Position numbers and translations under genes: made by a program. This document shows positions 52,018-61,422 of a stretch of 64,000 nt of DNA, piece after piece. Position 1 is the stretch's first letter, and each line of letters starts with the position of its first letter. This DNA comes from Hyphomicrobiales bacterium (GTDB lineage: Bacteria > Pseudomonadota > Alphaproteobacteria > Rhizobiales > Beijerinckiaceae), in assembly GCA_930633525.1 (NCBI GenBank), contig CAKNFP010000002.1, positions 558,001 through 622,000 of the forward strand. The letters are read 5' to 3'. The notes below the pieces were generated by a model, which saw nothing but the letters and a program-made list of their open reading frames with translations, had not been told where the DNA came from and ran no database searches.

Positions 52018-54155
52018 TGTTTCTGAGAACCCGGGTCGCGCTTCTTGTCTCGATCGTGCTCGTCATCGCGGTCGGCGCGGTGGTCGTGCTCGGTCTGCAG
52101 CGCGAGAATTTGGCAGCCCGGCCCTATACGACGATTGCAATCACTGGACAGGACGCTTTGTGGCGCGAAATTCTCGCGTCGCAGACGGTCGATCTCACGG
52201 GGACGGTGAGCGCGATCGCCGGTGACGAGCGCCTCCAGACCGCTTTGCTCGGCGGCGACCTACCGCGCGTGCGCTCGCTCCTCTTCAACTTCGCGAGCCT
52301 CGATCCGACTGCTGGCGATCAGACCGAGTTGCAAATCATCGACCGCCAGGGCCGCGTGGTTGCGACGAGCTCCCTCGTGCCCGAGCCCCCGCGGCTCCTC
52401 GACATCAGCACAGTCGAGGCTGTGCTCGATGGACAGCGGCCGGCGGGTATTCGCCAGGTGGGCGCGGACCAGTTTCGTGTTCTCGCCGCGTCTGTCCTGA
52501 CCGTGCCCTCGGGCGATCGCTGGGTCATCATCGCGGCGGCTCCGACCACGCGCCCACTCATACGTTTCTCGACGGCGATGGATGGCGAGGCCTTCATGCT
52601 GTCGACGCGCGGACGGCTGATCGATGGCACGAATATCGATCTCTGGCACCGCCTCGCCCTCGAGTTGCCGCAGCGTACGGCGACCGTCACCCAAGCAGAA
52701 CTCAACGATCGGCTGTTCGCGGTCACCGCTGTGCCGCTCACGGACCTCTCAGCCGGCTTCGCCGGGCTGCTCGTGGTCGTCCAGGACGCAACGGCCAGCC
52801 TTAGCGCCGTGCGCATGCTGACACGCCTTGGCCTTGTCATGGCCGCTTGCGTGCTCCTGTTCACCCTGGCGGGGTTCTATCTCTATCTGCGCCGCAGCTT
52901 CGCCCCGCTGGAACAGGCTGTCGACGTGCTTGACGCGCTCGGCCGCGGCGACACCTCGGTCCGGCTGAGCGGAGGCGGAAACGACGAGATCGGACGCATC
53001 GCCCGGGCGGTGGCCGAACTGCGCCGCAGCCTCGTCACGCTCGACCAGACACGTCGGCAGCGCGAGCTTCAGCGCCGCAGGCAGGAGCGCTTCGTCCGCC
53101 GGCAGATGGAAGAACTGGCGGGCACGCTGGAACCTGGCGCGCGCGAGGAGGTTCTTGGCGATCTCGGCCGAATTGTCGCTGCGACGTCCACCACGGGCAA
53201 CAACGCCGGCCAATCAACCGACCCCATCGCGCAGCTCATTCGCCATGATGACCAGCTAGGGCCGCTTGCAGCCGTGCTGCAGCAGATGTCGGGTCGCGTC
53301 GTCGAACAGCATCGGCGTCTCTCCGAGCTCGTCGCCCGTCTCCGCGAAGCTCTGGTGCGCGAGACCCAGCTCGCGACCCTGCAGCAGGAGCTTGCGATCG
53401 CCCATGATCTGCAACAGTCGGTCATTCCCGACGATTTCCCCGACCGACCGCATTTTTCAATTTCAGGTTTCATGGAATCGGCCCGCGAGGTCGGTGGTGA
53501 CTTTTACGACTTCTTCGAGCGCGCCGATGGCAAACTCGTCTTCGTTATCGCTGACGTATCGGGCAAGGGGATCCCCGCCGCCTTCTTCATGGCGATCTCA
53601 CGGACCTTGCTGAAAGCGATCGCGCTGTTCGAAAATGATCCCGGCGTCTGCGTCCGACAGCTCAACGAACTCCTCGCTGCCGACAATGACCAGATGATGT
53701 TCGTCACCTTGTTCTTCGGAGTCCTCGACCCGGAGACGGGCCATCTGGACTATGTCAATGCCGGGCACGGCCCTCCGGTGCGGGTCGGCGCGAACGGCGC
53801 AATCTCTATGTTACCGATCACCGACGACATGGCCGTCGCCATCATGGAGTCCGTTCCGTTCACGACACGCTCGGTCGACCTCGCGCCGGGAGATACACTT
53901 GTTCTCTATACGGATGGTGTGACGGAAGCCTTCAATGTAGCCGGCGAGCAATATGGCGAACACCGTCTTCTGGATATCCTCGCCCAAGTGCCTACCGAAT
54001 CCGAGGCTGGCGCTCTCTCGTCTGCGGTCGCTGAGGATGTGGCGACGTTTGAAGCCGGCTGCGACCGCTCTGACGACATCACACTCGTCGTACTGCGTTA
54101 CAAGGGCGAGCCCGCGCCGGCGGGCTTGCCTCAGCGAACAGCCCACGCCCTGTAG
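52017..54155 (+). CDS. Cache-HAMP-SpoIIE serine phosphatase (RsbU-like)
   Basis: Membrane-bound PP2C-type phosphatase, 712 residues from the ATG at 52017 inside the previous stop; the frame stays open further upstream but only as a shadow of the MFS-like gene. TM1 (about 8-26), periplasmic Cache-like domain (about 30-265), TM2 (270-290), HAMP (about 291-345), a helical linker with a 450-468 signalling helix, then the SpoIIE domain. Metal-binding Asp are present: GGDFYD (D495), IADVSGKG (D513), YTDGV (D633) and SDDIT (D686/D687). It should dephosphorylate a STAS antagonist such as the one at 41637-41975 in response to periplasmic signals (inference). Confidence 0.93.
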   Translation: MFLRTRVALLVSIVLVIAVGAVVVLGLQRENLAARPYTTIAITGQDALWREILASQTVDLTGTVSAIAGDERLQTALLGGDLPRVRSLLFNFASLDPTAGDQTELQIIDRQGRVVATSSLVPEPPRLLDISTVEAVLDGQRPAGIRQVGADQFRVLAASVLTVPSGDRWVIIAAAPTTRPLIRFSTAMDGEAFMLSTRGRLIDGTNIDLWHRLALELPQRTATVTQAELNDRLFAVTAVPLTDLSAGFAGLLVVVQDATASLSAVRMLTRLGLVMAACVLLFTLAGFYLYLRRSFAPLEQAVDVLDALGRGDTSVRLSGGGNDEIGRIARAVAELRRSLVTLDQTRRQRELQRRRQERFVRRQMEELAGTLEPGAREEVLGDLGRIVAATSTTGNNAGQSTDPIAQLIRHDDQLGPLAAVLQQMSGRVVEQHRRLSELVARLREALVRETQLATLQQELAIAHDLQQSVIPDDFPDRPHFSISGFMESAREVGGDFYDFFERADGKLVFVIADVSGKGIPAAFFMAISRTLLKAIALFENDPGVCVRQLNELLAADNDQMMFVTLFFGVLDPETGHLDYVNAGHGPPVRVGANGAISMLPITDDMAVAIMESVPFTTRSVDLAPGDTLVLYTDGVTEAFNVAGEQYGEHRLLDILAQVPTESEAGALSSAVAEDVATFEAGCDRSDDITLVVLRYKGEPAPAGLPQRTAHAL

Positions 54156-55249
54156 CGACCTCGGCCTGTCACTTCCTTCAAGGTCGGGCTCAACGCGCCG
54201 ATCAGATCAAGCGCGCCTCTTGCGGTAACCTTGAGTTCCTTGGCCACGAGCTGCGGTGTAACCAGGGGCTTCGCGAGCACCAGATCGACAAGACCGGGCA
54301 GGCGCGAATGGGAGCGCCGGTTGGTCAGAAACCGCTCAAGCTGCGTGCGCGCGAGCATCAGCCTGTCGTGTTCTTGCAGGCCGGCTTCCGCGGCTGCCTT
54401 GATCGCGTTGAGCATGGCGACCTTCGGCGGTGCCATCGCATAGCCGTGCAATGTGGACCCGCCTTTGGCGCGACGCGATTCGCGCAGGCCCAGACTGACG
54501 CAGGCAAGATGGGACCGGGTCTTCCCCCCCGCCCGCAGGACGGCCGCGACGAGAAGAGGCCCAAGCCACGGCATGGTCTGCAGGGGAGCGAGATCAACCC
54601 AGGCTTCCCAGGCATCGAGCGCAGCAAGAACAGGGGGGCGCTCCAGATCGATGCGCTCCCGCCAACGCGCCAGCAGCTCGTCGTCGTCGCGCTCGGAATC
54701 ACAGAAGCCCAGATCCGCCAAGCCTGAAAACCGTCCCGGCGAGGGTAGGCGCGCGTTGGTTATCGCCGTCTTGGACCGTTCCAAAAGCGCGTCAATATCG
54801 GCGAAAGCGCGCTCAGCCTCTCCTTCCGCGTCAGCGCCGACAAGTTCCTCCACCCTTTGCAAGGGCTGGCCGGCTTCGTCATCGAGCCATGACGCGTTGC
54901 GGCCGCTCAAGGCATTGAGGCCCGCAGCGCTCAAGGCCCAGTCTGGCGCATGGCCCGCAATGCTGCGATGGGCCCGCAACACCGCAGAAGCGCGGGTCAA
55001 CTCATGGGTCGGCGTGCGGATGTCCATCGCCGCATCGTTCAGCACGAGATCCTCGAGATGGACCAGATCCCCGGCGATCCAACGCGCCGCACAGGCTTCA
55101 TGGAAGTGACTGCGACTGATCCAGGCTTCGCGGACGGGGCTCGCCCGTAAGCGCTCGTCGAGACGCGCCACCGCATCCTCCGCAAGGAGAAGCGGACCAA
55201 CAAGGCTCTCAGACAGAGCCGCTACACTACGCTTGCGAATCATACTCAT
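54131..55249 (-). CDS. DUF1612/HTH domain protein (RHE_PE00001-like)
   Basis: Putative DNA-binding protein, 372 residues, start ATG 55249. The central part (DLERPPVLAALDAWEAWVDLAPLQTMPWLGPLLVAAVLR, core PLQTMPWLGPLLVA, then LACVSLGLRESRR) resembles DUF1612, and the C-terminal 60 residues (SRLPGLVDLVLAKPLVTPQLVAKEL, TARGALDLIGAL) form a winged-helix HTH. Such proteins are frequent on plasmids and accessory regions of Rhizobiales; function unknown. Its 3' end overlaps the 3' end of the phosphatase gene by 25 bases in converging orientation. It seems unrelated to either neighbour operon. Confidence 0.75.
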   Translation of the reverse strand: MSMIRKRSVAALSESLVGPLLLAEDAVARLDERLRASPVREAWISRSHFHEACAARWIAGDLVHLEDLVLNDAAMDIRTPTHELTRASAVLRAHRSIAGHAPDWALSAAGLNALSGRNASWLDDEAGQPLQRVEELVGADAEGEAERAFADIDALLERSKTAITNARLPSPGRFSGLADLGFCDSERDDDELLARWRERIDLERPPVLAALDAWEAWVDLAPLQTMPWLGPLLVAAVLRAGGKTRSHLACVSLGLRESRRAKGGSTLHGYAMAPPKVAMLNAIKAAAEAGLQEHDRLMLARTQLERFLTNRRSHSRLPGLVDLVLAKPLVTPQLVAKELKVTARGALDLIGALSPTLKEVTGRGRYRAWAVR

Positions 55250-55582
55250 TTCTCAACATCTTGCACGATTGGCGCCATGACGTCAGCATGGTGACGGTGA
55301 TTAGCGCGCAAGTATTGGAAACGGCCCCCGAGCGAATCAGCTTTCAGCGGCGCCGGGAGACTTTTGATCGAGAGAAATCGGGCCGGAATATGTCTGTTTT
55401 CCCGATTCGCGACGGCGCATAACGGCCTTGATTTTACGTATTCCCTGGAGCACCGCGGTTTCACACTTTGCCGGACTGTTCAAAAGAGAAAGCCCGGGGT
55501 GAATACGCGGCGCAGCTATATTTTGAAGAGGCATCGATCCCTCGCCGACGCCTCTGTGCACGGACCTGACTGGTTGCGCCGA
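55250..55582. other. Intergenic region, 333 bases, nothing recognised
   Basis: Lies between the DUF1612-type gene start and the end of the polyamine-type permease gene, both on the minus strand. It must hold the promoter of the DUF1612-type gene and the end of the importer operon. Short frames on both strands have no recognisable product, and I see no strong hairpin. Confidence 0.5.
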
Positions 55583-56392
55583 TCAGCGCTGCATGACCCG
55601 GCGCAATCCCGCCATACGGTCGATCACGACCATGGCCACCCCCGAGATGAGGATGAGCGAGCTGGCAAGTGCCGCGCCAACCGCATCGTACTGAAACTTG
55701 ATATAGGAAAAGAGCTCCACCGGAAGCGGCGTCCAGCCTGGCGGGGCCAGGAAGACCGAAATGGGGAAGTCGTTCCACGATAGCACGAAGCACAGCACGA
55801 AGCTGGAGATGAGGCCGGTCTTGATGACGGGCAGCGTAATCGACATCATCGTGCGCAACGGCCCGGCGCCGACATTGCGCGCCGCTTCCTCGAGCGACGT
55901 GTCGAAGTTCTGCATGCTCGCCGTCAGGATGCGGACCGCGAAAGGCAACACATGGATGGAATGTCCTATGACGAGCGCCGGAATGCCTGCACCGAAGCCG
56001 AGCCGCGCGAAGAACACGTAAAGCGCCAGGCTGAAGATTGTCGTCGGGATCAACAACGGCGACATGATGAGAAGGTTGATGAACGCCTTGCCCTTGAAAT
56101 CGTAGCGCACCATCGCGAGAACGGCCAGAAAGGCCAGTGTATTGGCGATGATGGAGGCGGCAAGACCCAGTGACAGACTAACCCCCATGGCCCGCACGAA
56201 GGTATCGGACGTCCAGGCTGCCCGAAACCATTCCAACGTGAAGCCCGAAGGCGGCAGAATGAACTCTCGAGGATTCACCGAAACGAGCAGAGTAATCAGG
56301 ATAGGGAAGAACAGGAACGCCATCGCGATATAAGTGAAGACGCGAAGGGCGAGTGTCCCCATGTCTGGCATGCGCGTCGACGAGGCCCTCAT
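55583..56392 (-). CDS. ABC polyamine-type permease, PotC type
   Basis: Permease subunit of a spermidine/putrescine-type importer, 269 residues, with six TM helices (first: LRVFTYIAMAFLFFPILITLLVSV). The docking loop is LEEAARNVGAGPLRTMMSITLPVIKTG near residue 167, and FVLCFVLSWNDFPISVFL is typical of PotC/YdcV-like subunits. It overlaps the PotB-type gene by 4 bases and ends the operon. Confidence 0.92.
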   Translation of the reverse strand: MRASSTRMPDMGTLALRVFTYIAMAFLFFPILITLLVSVNPREFILPPSGFTLEWFRAAWTSDTFVRAMGVSLSLGLAASIIANTLAFLAVLAMVRYDFKGKAFINLLIMSPLLIPTTIFSLALYVFFARLGFGAGIPALVIGHSIHVLPFAVRILTASMQNFDTSLEEAARNVGAGPLRTMMSITLPVIKTGLISSFVLCFVLSWNDFPISVFLAPPGWTPLPVELFSYIKFQYDAVGAALASSLILISGVAMVVIDRMAGLRRVMQR

Positions 56393-57252
56393 CGTTTGAC
56401 CTCCAACCGGTTAAGAATGAGCTTGCCGAATACGAAGGCCATGCCCGTGAGAATGCACGCATTGGCGGCGATCATGATCACCGAGAGGCTCGACGCAAAG
56501 GGCAAGTCGTTATTGAGCAGGGCCTCGCGATAGATCACCAGGCCGATCATCTGCGTATCGTTGGCGCCGACCATCAGCGGCACCGCGAAAGCGGAGAAAT
56601 TCAAGGTGAAGACAATAACGAGGCCAGCATAGAGGCCCGGCAGCGTCAGAGGAAACGTGATGCTCCAGAATGCTTTCCAGCGGTTGGCTCCGACATTGCG
56701 TGCCGCCTCGACGAATGAAGGATTGAGACGTTCGATGGAATCGAGCAGCGACAGCACGATATAGGGCATCCCGATATAGACAAGCAGGATGATGACGCCC
56801 TTCAGATCCCACATATAGCGTACGGGCTCGTCATAGACCCGCAGCGCGATCATCAATGAATTCAGGAGGCCGCCGCCGCGAAAGATCACGATCCAGCCAT
56901 AGACGAGCGTGACGAGGCCTATCAGCAGCGGCGAAAGCACCATCGTCACAAGAAGGCTGCGCTGGAGCCCCCGCGTCTGGGCGATATAGAGCGCGACGGG
57001 ATAGCCGAGCAGCACGGAGATCAATGTTGTGATCACGGCAATGCGGATCGAGAACCACAAGGTATTGATCAGATACCAACTCGAACCGAGAAAGCGTGTA
57101 TAGTTCTCGAATGTGAACGCCGACACCATATAGGCGCCGTCGATCGTCTCGTTGAAGCTGGTGCGGACGACCCATAGCAGCGGGAGCACCACGAAGATGG
57201 TGAGCGCGATGACCGCGGGAGCAAGAAGAGTGACGGCGCCGCGCGATTTCAT
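56389..57252 (-). CDS. ABC polyamine-type permease, PotB type
   Basis: Permease subunit, 287 residues. It begins with LAPAVIALTIFVVLPLLWVVRTSF, has the docking loop FVEAARNVGANRWKAFWSITFPLTLPG near residue 182, and ends in a sixth TM (ILTGMAFVFGKLILNRLEV). Together with the PotC-type subunit it forms the channel. It overlaps both neighbours by 4 bases, so potA-, potB- and potC-like genes are translationally coupled. Confidence 0.92.
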   Translation of the reverse strand: MKSRGAVTLLAPAVIALTIFVVLPLLWVVRTSFNETIDGAYMVSAFTFENYTRFLGSSWYLINTLWFSIRIAVITTLISVLLGYPVALYIAQTRGLQRSLLVTMVLSPLLIGLVTLVYGWIVIFRGGGLLNSLMIALRVYDEPVRYMWDLKGVIILLVYIGMPYIVLSLLDSIERLNPSFVEAARNVGANRWKAFWSITFPLTLPGLYAGLVIVFTLNFSAFAVPLMVGANDTQMIGLVIYREALLNNDLPFASSLSVIMIAANACILTGMAFVFGKLILNRLEVKR

Positions 57253-58349
57253 GACAGCTGCCGAGCCTGTCCGTCAATCAGACGGAAATGATGCGGCTCG
57301 ATAGTCAGCCACACATTTTCCCCGATTTCAGCGGCGCGATTGACGTTGTGCGTTTCGATATACAAGCTCTCACCGCTTTCGAGCTGAGCGGTGTAACGGA
57401 TCGTCGGGCCGAAATACTCCACGAAATCGATCCGCGCTTTCAATACGTTGGCTCCCTCCTGCGGCGCTGCTAGGATGCGAACCCGCTCCGGGCGCAACAG
57501 CACGCGCACGTCAGCGCCTTTCGCCACCTGAATGTGACGACCGACATGCAGCACCAGAGAAGGCCCGACGCGGACAGTGGCGATCCCGTCAACGATCTCC
57601 GCGACCCTTCCGTTGAAGAAGTTCGTGGTGCCGACGAAGTCGGCGACAAACTCAGATTGGGGGTCCTCGTAAACCTCGAACGGACGCGCGATCCGGGCGA
57701 TCTCGCCACCGCTCATGATGACGACGCGGTCCGACATGGACAGCGCCTCCTCCTGGTCATGGGTCACATAGAGGGTCGTCATGTTCAGGCGTTTCTGGAG
57801 TTGCTTGAGCTCACGCCGCATGGCGACACGCAGAGCTCTGTCAAGGTTGCTCAACGGCTCGTCCATCAACAGCAACTGTGGTTCCAGCGCCAGCGCTCGT
57901 GCCAACGCCACCCGTTGCTGCTGGCCGCCCGAGAGCTGGCGCGGCAGGCGGGCCTCGTAGCCGGACAGGCCAGTCACAGCCAGGGACTCTTCGATCTTGC
58001 GCTTGATAAATGCCTTGTCATGTTTGCGCAGCTTCAGACCAAAAGCGACATTCTCGGCGACTGTCATATGCGGCCAGAGCGCGTAATTCTGAAAGACGAA
58101 GCCGACCTCGCGTTTCTCCGGCGGCAAATGCGTGACATCCCGCCCGTTGACGCGGATTGACCCATCGGATGCCATGATGAAACCAGCGATCATACGCAAC
58201 GTCGTGGTCTTGCCGCAGCCACTCGGCCCCAACAGCGAGACAAACTCGCCGTGATGAACGTCAAAAGACACGTTGTTCACGGCCGCGACCTGGCCATAGC
58301 GCTTGTAGACGCTCTCAACCTGAATGGCTTTGTCGGCGACACTCTTCAT
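57249..58349 (-). CDS. ABC polyamine-type importer ATPase, PotA type
   Basis: ATPase subunit, 366 residues from the ATG at 58349, with GGAGAG 9 bases upstream; the longer frame to 58442 lacks support. Walker [12 protein letters not shown] near residue 40, signature [16 protein letters not shown], Walker [13 protein letters not shown] and the H-loop [16 protein letters not shown] are intact. The C-terminal 110 residues form the TOBE_2 regulatory domain ([13 protein letters not shown]). This is the only import ATPase in the window, as the four other importers lack one. Confidence 0.95.
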   Translation of the reverse strand: MKSVADKAIQVESVYKRYGQVAAVNNVSFDVHHGEFVSLLGPSGCGKTTTLRMIAGFIMASDGSIRVNGRDVTHLPPEKREVGFVFQNYALWPHMTVAENVAFGLKLRKHDKAFIKRKIEESLAVTGLSGYEARLPRQLSGGQQQRVALARALALEPQLLLMDEPLSNLDRALRVAMRRELKQLQKRLNMTTLYVTHDQEEALSMSDRVVIMSGGEIARIARPFEVYEDPQSEFVADFVGTTNFFNGRVAEIVDGIATVRVGPSLVLHVGRHIQVAKGADVRVLLRPERVRILAAPQEGANVLKARIDFVEYFGPTIRYTAQLESGESLYIETHNVNRAAEIGENVWLTIEPHHFRLIDGQARQLS

Positions 58350-58402
58350 TTCGAAACGCTCTCCAGGGTACATCTGGCATAGATCATGCGCCGAGATCAC
58401 AG

Positions 58403-58487
58403 ACGGCGGCCCGGCCGCCGTGCTGCGCGGATTGCTCAGCATAGGGATAAAGCGGCGCAGCCGGGAAGACCCGTTCGGCCCCCGGCT
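58403..58487 (-). promoter_or_regulatory. Two intercistronic hairpins between binding-protein and potA-like genes
   Basis: AGCCGGG/CCCGGCT (58459-58465 with 58481-58487) lies 16-44 bases after the binding-protein stop, and ACGGCGGC/GCCGCCGT (58403-58410 with 58414-58421) follows. Stable hairpins in this position commonly protect or terminate the upstream message so that the binding protein is made in excess over the membrane subunits; that role is inferred here. They fill most of the 153-base gap. Confidence 0.55.
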
Positions 58488-58502
58488 GTCCGCGTCAGGA
58501 TC

Positions 58503-59528
58503 TCACTTGCTCGTCATCTTGTTGAGTTCGTTCTGCCACTTCGCCTTATTGGCCGTGATCTTCTCCTGGTCAGGGAGGAAGAGACGCTTGAACTGCTCGT
58601 TCTGCACAAGCAGATCCTTGTAGACGAAGTCGGCAGGGATCGTGACATTCTGGACTGTCGGCGCATACAGGTTACGCGTCGCGAAGGCGAGCTGCACTTC
58701 GGGGCTCAGGATGTAGTTGACGAAGGCTTGCGCCTTCTCCGGGTTCTTCGCCGCCTTGGTGATATTCACGCTCGTGATCAGCGGGAACGTTCCCTCTTCC
58801 GGTCGAGAAAACTTGACGTTCTTGGCACCCTTTTCGAGAAGTTCCTTCATACGCCCCGTCGCCAGCATGCCGAGCCACGCGTCTTCCGTCTGGAACAGCG
58901 AGACCATCTGACTTTCCACATCGAGCGAGCCGATGAGATTACCGCTCTTCACGAGCGCGGCCATCTTCTCGAGCCCAGGCTGAACGTTGTCGATGCTGCC
59001 ACCGTTCTTCTGGGCCTGCAACACCGTCAGGCTGAGTGTCGGGATGTGCTCGAAGCCATAGATCACGACATGATTCTTGTATTCGGGCTTCCAAATTTCA
59101 TCCCAGGACGTCGGCGCGGCCTTCACCTTGTCCGTGTTGTAGGCGAGCACGTAGTCGCCGACATTCGCGAAAACCGTATAGGGCGAATATATCGCGTTGC
59201 TGTACAGATTGGCCATATTCGGGATCTTGCTCTTGTCGAGCTCCATCCACAGGCCTTCCTTCTCACCGGCAATGGAGTTCAACAGCGTGTTTGTCGCCAC
59301 GTCGACCTGGCCGAGGCGCGACTTGACGAGATGGTCGGGGCTTGCACCCACTACCCATTCGATCTTGCACTTCTCTGCGTCCTCGAAGGCCTTCGCAACG
59401 GACTCGTAGGTCTTCTGATAACTGCCGCCCCAGGTCGTGACGCGCAATGTGCAGTCCTGCGCAAAGGCCGGCGATGCGAATACACCAAGGGCTCCCGCAA
59501 GGAGCAACGCTGACATTGATTTCTTCAT
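58503..59528 (-). CDS. ABC polyamine-type substrate-binding protein, PotD-like
   Basis: Periplasmic binding protein, 341 residues from the ATG at 59528 with GGGGA upstream. The signal peptide is MKKSMSALLLAGALGVFASPAFA, cut after AFA. Family features are LRVTTWGGSYQKTYESVAKAFE, DVATNTLLNSIAGEKEGLWMELD, VFANVGDYVLAYNTDKVKAAPTSWDEIW and NPEKAQAFVNYILSPEVQLAFA. It belongs to the PotD/iron-like group that also includes binders of organic acids and phosphonates, so polyamine is not assured. The neighbouring decarboxylase-like and dehydrogenase genes argue for an organic-acid ligand (inference). Confidence 0.92.
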   Translation of the reverse strand: MKKSMSALLLAGALGVFASPAFAQDCTLRVTTWGGSYQKTYESVAKAFEDAEKCKIEWVVGASPDHLVKSRLGQVDVATNTLLNSIAGEKEGLWMELDKSKIPNMANLYSNAIYSPYTVFANVGDYVLAYNTDKVKAAPTSWDEIWKPEYKNHVVIYGFEHIPTLSLTVLQAQKNGGSIDNVQPGLEKMAALVKSGNLIGSLDVESQMVSLFQTEDAWLGMLATGRMKELLEKGAKNVKFSRPEEGTFPLITSVNITKAAKNPEKAQAFVNYILSPEVQLAFATRNLYAPTVQNVTIPADFVYKDLLVQNEQFKRLFLPDQEKITANKAKWQNELNKMTSK

Positions 59529-59658
59529 GTCCAAATCCCCTTTGGATTGCGATGGGCCGTTTCGGTCCCTGTTACCTATGCCTCTCTTCTGGTGGAGAGG
59601 TTGAATAACCAACGGGTAATCTGCCGAGGGACACCGTTCACGTGTCGCGACGGTGCGA

Positions 59659-61353
59659 TCAGTGTTTCGCCTTTCGGCGATTCCTGAGATCGGTCAGGGA
59701 ATAGCGTGAGTGGATCGCCTCCTGGTCGACACACATTTCGATCAGGGCCGGCTTGCCAGCGTCCAGGCAACGCTCGAACGCCGGCGCGAAATCATCAGTC
59801 ACCGTCACGCGTTCCGCGTGCGCACCATAGGCTTTCGCGAGCGCGTAGAAATCCGGATTGACGAGCTGCGTACCGTTGACCCGCCCTTCGAGGCGGTTTT
59901 CCTCGTGAATACGGATAGTGCCGTACATGTTATTATTGAACAGAACGACGATGACATTGGCGCCATACTGCACAGCGGTTGCCAGCTCTTCCGAACTCAT
60001 CTGGTAACAGCCGTCGCCGACAAAATCGACGACAACGCGCCCGGGATATAGGAGCTTGGCCGAGATCGCCGCGGGCAGACTGTAGCCCATGGAGCCGCTG
60101 ATTGGGCCGAGTTGGGTATGGAGCCGGTAATGGGCGAAATAGCGCTGGCTCCAGGTCGCATAGGCGCCCACGCCATTGGTGACGATGGCGTCTTCTGGCA
60201 GTCGCTGGCGCAGCCACTTCATGATCTGCGGCAGGTCGATGGCGCCGGGACACGGTCCCGGCCGCGTTTCGATTTCAAAGGTCTCGCGGAGCGCGGCCGT
60301 CCATCCCGCCCAGACTTCATGGGCTACAGGGGCATGCGCGGCGAGCGCAGCCGTGAAGCCGTCGTTGTCGGCGAGCAGCGCAAGATCGACCTGGAACACG
60401 CGGTTCAGCTCCGCGAAGCTGCTCGTCACATGCACGACTTTCTGCTTCGGAACCGGAATATTGAAGAGCGTAAATCCCTCCATATAACCGGCACCAATCG
60501 TGTTCACGTCACTCAGCGAGTCGTTGCACATGATCACGAAATCGGCGTTCTTGATATGCGCCAGCAAAGCCGGATTGGAGCCGATGCCGATTTCGCCGAC
60601 GTAGCACGGCAGACGGTGGTCGATGATATCGCGGCGGCGGAATGTCGTGACGACCGGCACATTGTTCGTGGTCGCGAAGGCCTGCACGTTGTCCCGCGCC
60701 GCCTCGGTCCAGCCCGAGCCGCCGACAATGAGCAAGGGCCGCTCTGCCTCAGCCAGCATGCCGAAAATGCTCGCGAGCTGTTCCGGTGAGGGGTTCCCGG
60801 CGGAGGCTGGCACGCTGGCCTTGCCGGGCGGTACGGATGCCTCATCCTCCAGGACGTCCTCGGGAATGACAAGCACCACCGGCCCCATGCGACCCGTCAT
60901 CGCGGTCTGGTAGGCGCGCTGAATGAACTCGGGGATGCGCGCGGCATCGTCGATCTGGGCAACCCATTTGGTCATGGGCGCAAACATCGTGCGGAAATCG
61001 TAGGCCATGAACGCCTCGCGCTCCATCAGCCCGCGTTTGACCTGCCCGACGAAGAGGATCATCGGGGAGGAATCCTGATAAGCCGTGTGGACGGCATTCA
61101 CCGCATTGGTGGCGCCGGGACTGCGCGTGACGAAGGCGATCCCGGGCCGGCCAGTCAGCTTCCCATAGGCTTCTGCCATCTGCGCCGCGCCGTTTTCATG
61201 ACGACAGCTGATGGCACGGATATCGGGGTGACGGACGCCGATTGCATCGAGCGCGCAGAGGAAACTCTCGCCCGGTACGTGATAGACGAGATCCGTCCCG
61301 TTCAACTTGAGCTCATCGGCGAGGATTTCACTGCCTTTGCGCTTCTCGACCAT
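59659..61353 (-). CDS. ThDP-dependent enzyme, acetolactate synthase/benzoylformate decarboxylase-like
   Basis: Thiamine-diphosphate enzyme, 564 residues from the ATG at 61353 (adjacent GTG codons are possible). The N-terminal PYR domain has the activating Glu in SCRHENGAAQMAEAYG. The central domain includes RPLLIVGGSGWTEAA. The C-terminal PP domain carries the ThDP/Mg motif VDFVGDGCYQMSSEE, closing with LFNNNMYGT. The substrate could be a 2-oxo acid that is decarboxylated to an aldehyde, which the aldehyde dehydrogenase encoded just upstream would oxidise (inference). True IlvB is less likely because there is no small-subunit gene and the setting is catabolic. Confidence 0.85.
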   Translation of the reverse strand: MVEKRKGSEILADELKLNGTDLVYHVPGESFLCALDAIGVRHPDIRAISCRHENGAAQMAEAYGKLTGRPGIAFVTRSPGATNAVNAVHTAYQDSSPMILFVGQVKRGLMEREAFMAYDFRTMFAPMTKWVAQIDDAARIPEFIQRAYQTAMTGRMGPVVLVIPEDVLEDEASVPPGKASVPASAGNPSPEQLASIFGMLAEAERPLLIVGGSGWTEAARDNVQAFATTNNVPVVTTFRRRDIIDHRLPCYVGEIGIGSNPALLAHIKNADFVIMCNDSLSDVNTIGAGYMEGFTLFNIPVPKQKVVHVTSSFAELNRVFQVDLALLADNDGFTAALAAHAPVAHEVWAGWTAALRETFEIETRPGPCPGAIDLPQIMKWLRQRLPEDAIVTNGVGAYATWSQRYFAHYRLHTQLGPISGSMGYSLPAAISAKLLYPGRVVVDFVGDGCYQMSSEELATAVQYGANVIVVLFNNNMYGTIRIHEENRLEGRVNGTQLVNPDFYALAKAYGAHAERVTVTDDFAPAFERCLDAGKPALIEMCVDQEAIHSRYSLTDLRNRRKAKH

Positions 61354-61422
61354 CACTACGCGTCCCTGCACCTGACTTCTCGGGAAAGAGGTGAGCGCCA
61401 GAGCGCTCACCGGGTTATTTCA

